From Xylophilus sp. GW821-FHT01B05 (GTDB lineage: Bacteria > Pseudomonadota > Gammaproteobacteria > Burkholderiales > Burkholderiaceae_C): DNA of 64,000 nt. Within the stretch, counting starts at the first letter, position 1. Each line of letters opens with the position of its first letter. Positions 63,648-64,000 of this stretch are shown here, piece by piece. The notes under the pieces were generated by a model. The model was not told the DNA's origin, made no database searches, and was given only the letters and a program-made list of their open reading frames with translations. The stretch covers positions 4,340,001 through 4,404,000 of the forward strand of contig CP152408.1 in the NCBI GenBank assembly GCA_038961845.1. Direction: 5' to 3'. The translations under genes were made by a program, and so were the position numbers.

Positions 63648-64000
63648 TCAGTTCCCCTTGAATTCAGGCGTCTGCTTGGCCAGGAACGCCCGGCAGCCGA
63701 CGTGGGCATCGTTCGAGTCGAGTACCAGCCCGATCATGGCCTGCTCGTACGACAGCGCAGCACCGAGCGGCATCTCAATGCCCTGGCGCAGGCTGCGCTT
63801 GAGCAGCTTCAAGGTCAGGGGCGACTTCAGCGCAATGCGATCAGCGAGCGCGAACACCTCTTGCATCAGGTCTGCCCGGGGAACCGCGCGGTTACACAGA
63901 CCCCATCCGACCGCCTCTGCGGCCGTGATCTGGTCACCCGTGAACATCAGCTCCTTGGCTCGGCAGGGAGCGATTTGCCGGATGATCCGCTGTGTGCCGC
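63648..64000 (-). CDS. Enoyl-CoA hydratase/isomerase family, C-terminal part
   Basis: The last 116 residues of a crotonase-family protein that runs off the window edge. The visible part begins GTQRIIRQIAPCRAKELMFT, goes on with GDQITAAEAVGWGLCNRAVP, and ends with LVLDSNDAHVGCRAFLAKQT and PEFKGN, the usual C-terminal helices. The catalytic glutamates lie in the missing part or just at the edge, so hydratase versus isomerase cannot be judged. The stop is 3 bp before the E2 start, so it is upstream in the same operon. It would hydrate the enoyl-CoA made by the acyl-CoA dehydrogenase encoded there. Confidence 0.87.
   Translation of the reverse strand, partial: GTQRIIRQIAPCRAKELMFTGDQITAAEAVGWGLCNRAVPRADLMQEVFALADRIALKSPLTLKLLKRSLRQGIEMPLGAALSYEQAMIGLVLDSNDAHVGCRAFLAKQTPEFKGN

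Overview
The window is a 64 kb piece of a GC-rich chromosome, most likely from a betaproteobacterium of the Comamonadaceae (Acidovorax/Variovorax-like). The grounds are the gene content (FlhDC flagellar master regulator, a Bug-family tricarboxylate-type binding protein, MoxR/DUF58/TgpA-type and ATP-grasp/alpha-E clusters), dense packing of about 55 genes, and two families of short palindromic intergenic repeats of a kind I associate with this family. No tRNA, rRNA, CRISPR array, insertion sequence or prophage was seen.

Layout. 1-1.6 kb: end of a sulfurtransferase gene, then flhD-flhC with a repeated hairpin element between them. 1.7-5.1 kb: GntR regulator, DUF1932-type dehydrogenase, Bug binding protein and an RraA-type aldolase. 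5.1-6.3 kb: a SplB-like radical SAM gene with a LexA box upstream. 6.3-12.2 kb: a six-gene operon (polar amino acid ABC transporter, aminotransferase, second RraA-type aldolase) with an IclR regulator and two kinds of candidate operator. 12.4-15.9 kb: a cupin gene, then a GbsR/MarR regulator and cydAB behind a perfect 34-bp palindrome. 15.9-25.6 kb: Bcr/CflA efflux pump, acyltransferase, nitronate monooxygenase, acyl-CoA dehydrogenase, Leu/Ile/Val-type binding protein, etfBA and an MscS channel. 25.6-31.9 kb: histone-deacetylase-like hydrolase diverging from MoxR, DUF58, transglutaminase and lytic transglycosylase genes. 31.9-35.1 kb: a lipoprotein phosphatase and a di-haem peroxidase that diverge around two Pho-box-like sequences.

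35.6-47.7 kb is the most unusual part. It has two versions of an ATP-grasp/alpha-E amidoligase system on either side of comEC. One is a minus-strand operon (transglutaminase-DUF2126, an ATP-grasp/alpha-E fusion, and a small transglutaminase). The other is a plus-strand pair with ATP-grasp and alpha-E as separate genes. 47.7-53.4 kb: a GGDEF/EAL protein, a chemoreceptor and an HU-like protein with a basic tail. 53.4-57.9 kb: a glutamate-type ABC importer without its own ATPase, with threonine aldolase and a divergent LysR regulator. 58-64 kb: acyl-CoA synthetase, acyl-CoA dehydrogenase, dihydrolipoyl dehydrogenase, a previously uncalled 48-residue ORF, a 2-oxo-acid dehydrogenase E2 and the end of an enoyl-CoA hydratase, apparently a carboxylic-acid degradation operon.

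Shared themes are import and breakdown of organic and amino acids (two RraA clusters, two ABC operons, ETF with two acyl-CoA dehydrogenases) and a peptide-modifying or cell-envelope module built on transglutaminase folds. Starts were chosen by Shine-Dalgarno position, overlap with the neighbouring stop, and where the recognisable domain begins. Functions come from motif recognition and family knowledge; no database search was run.
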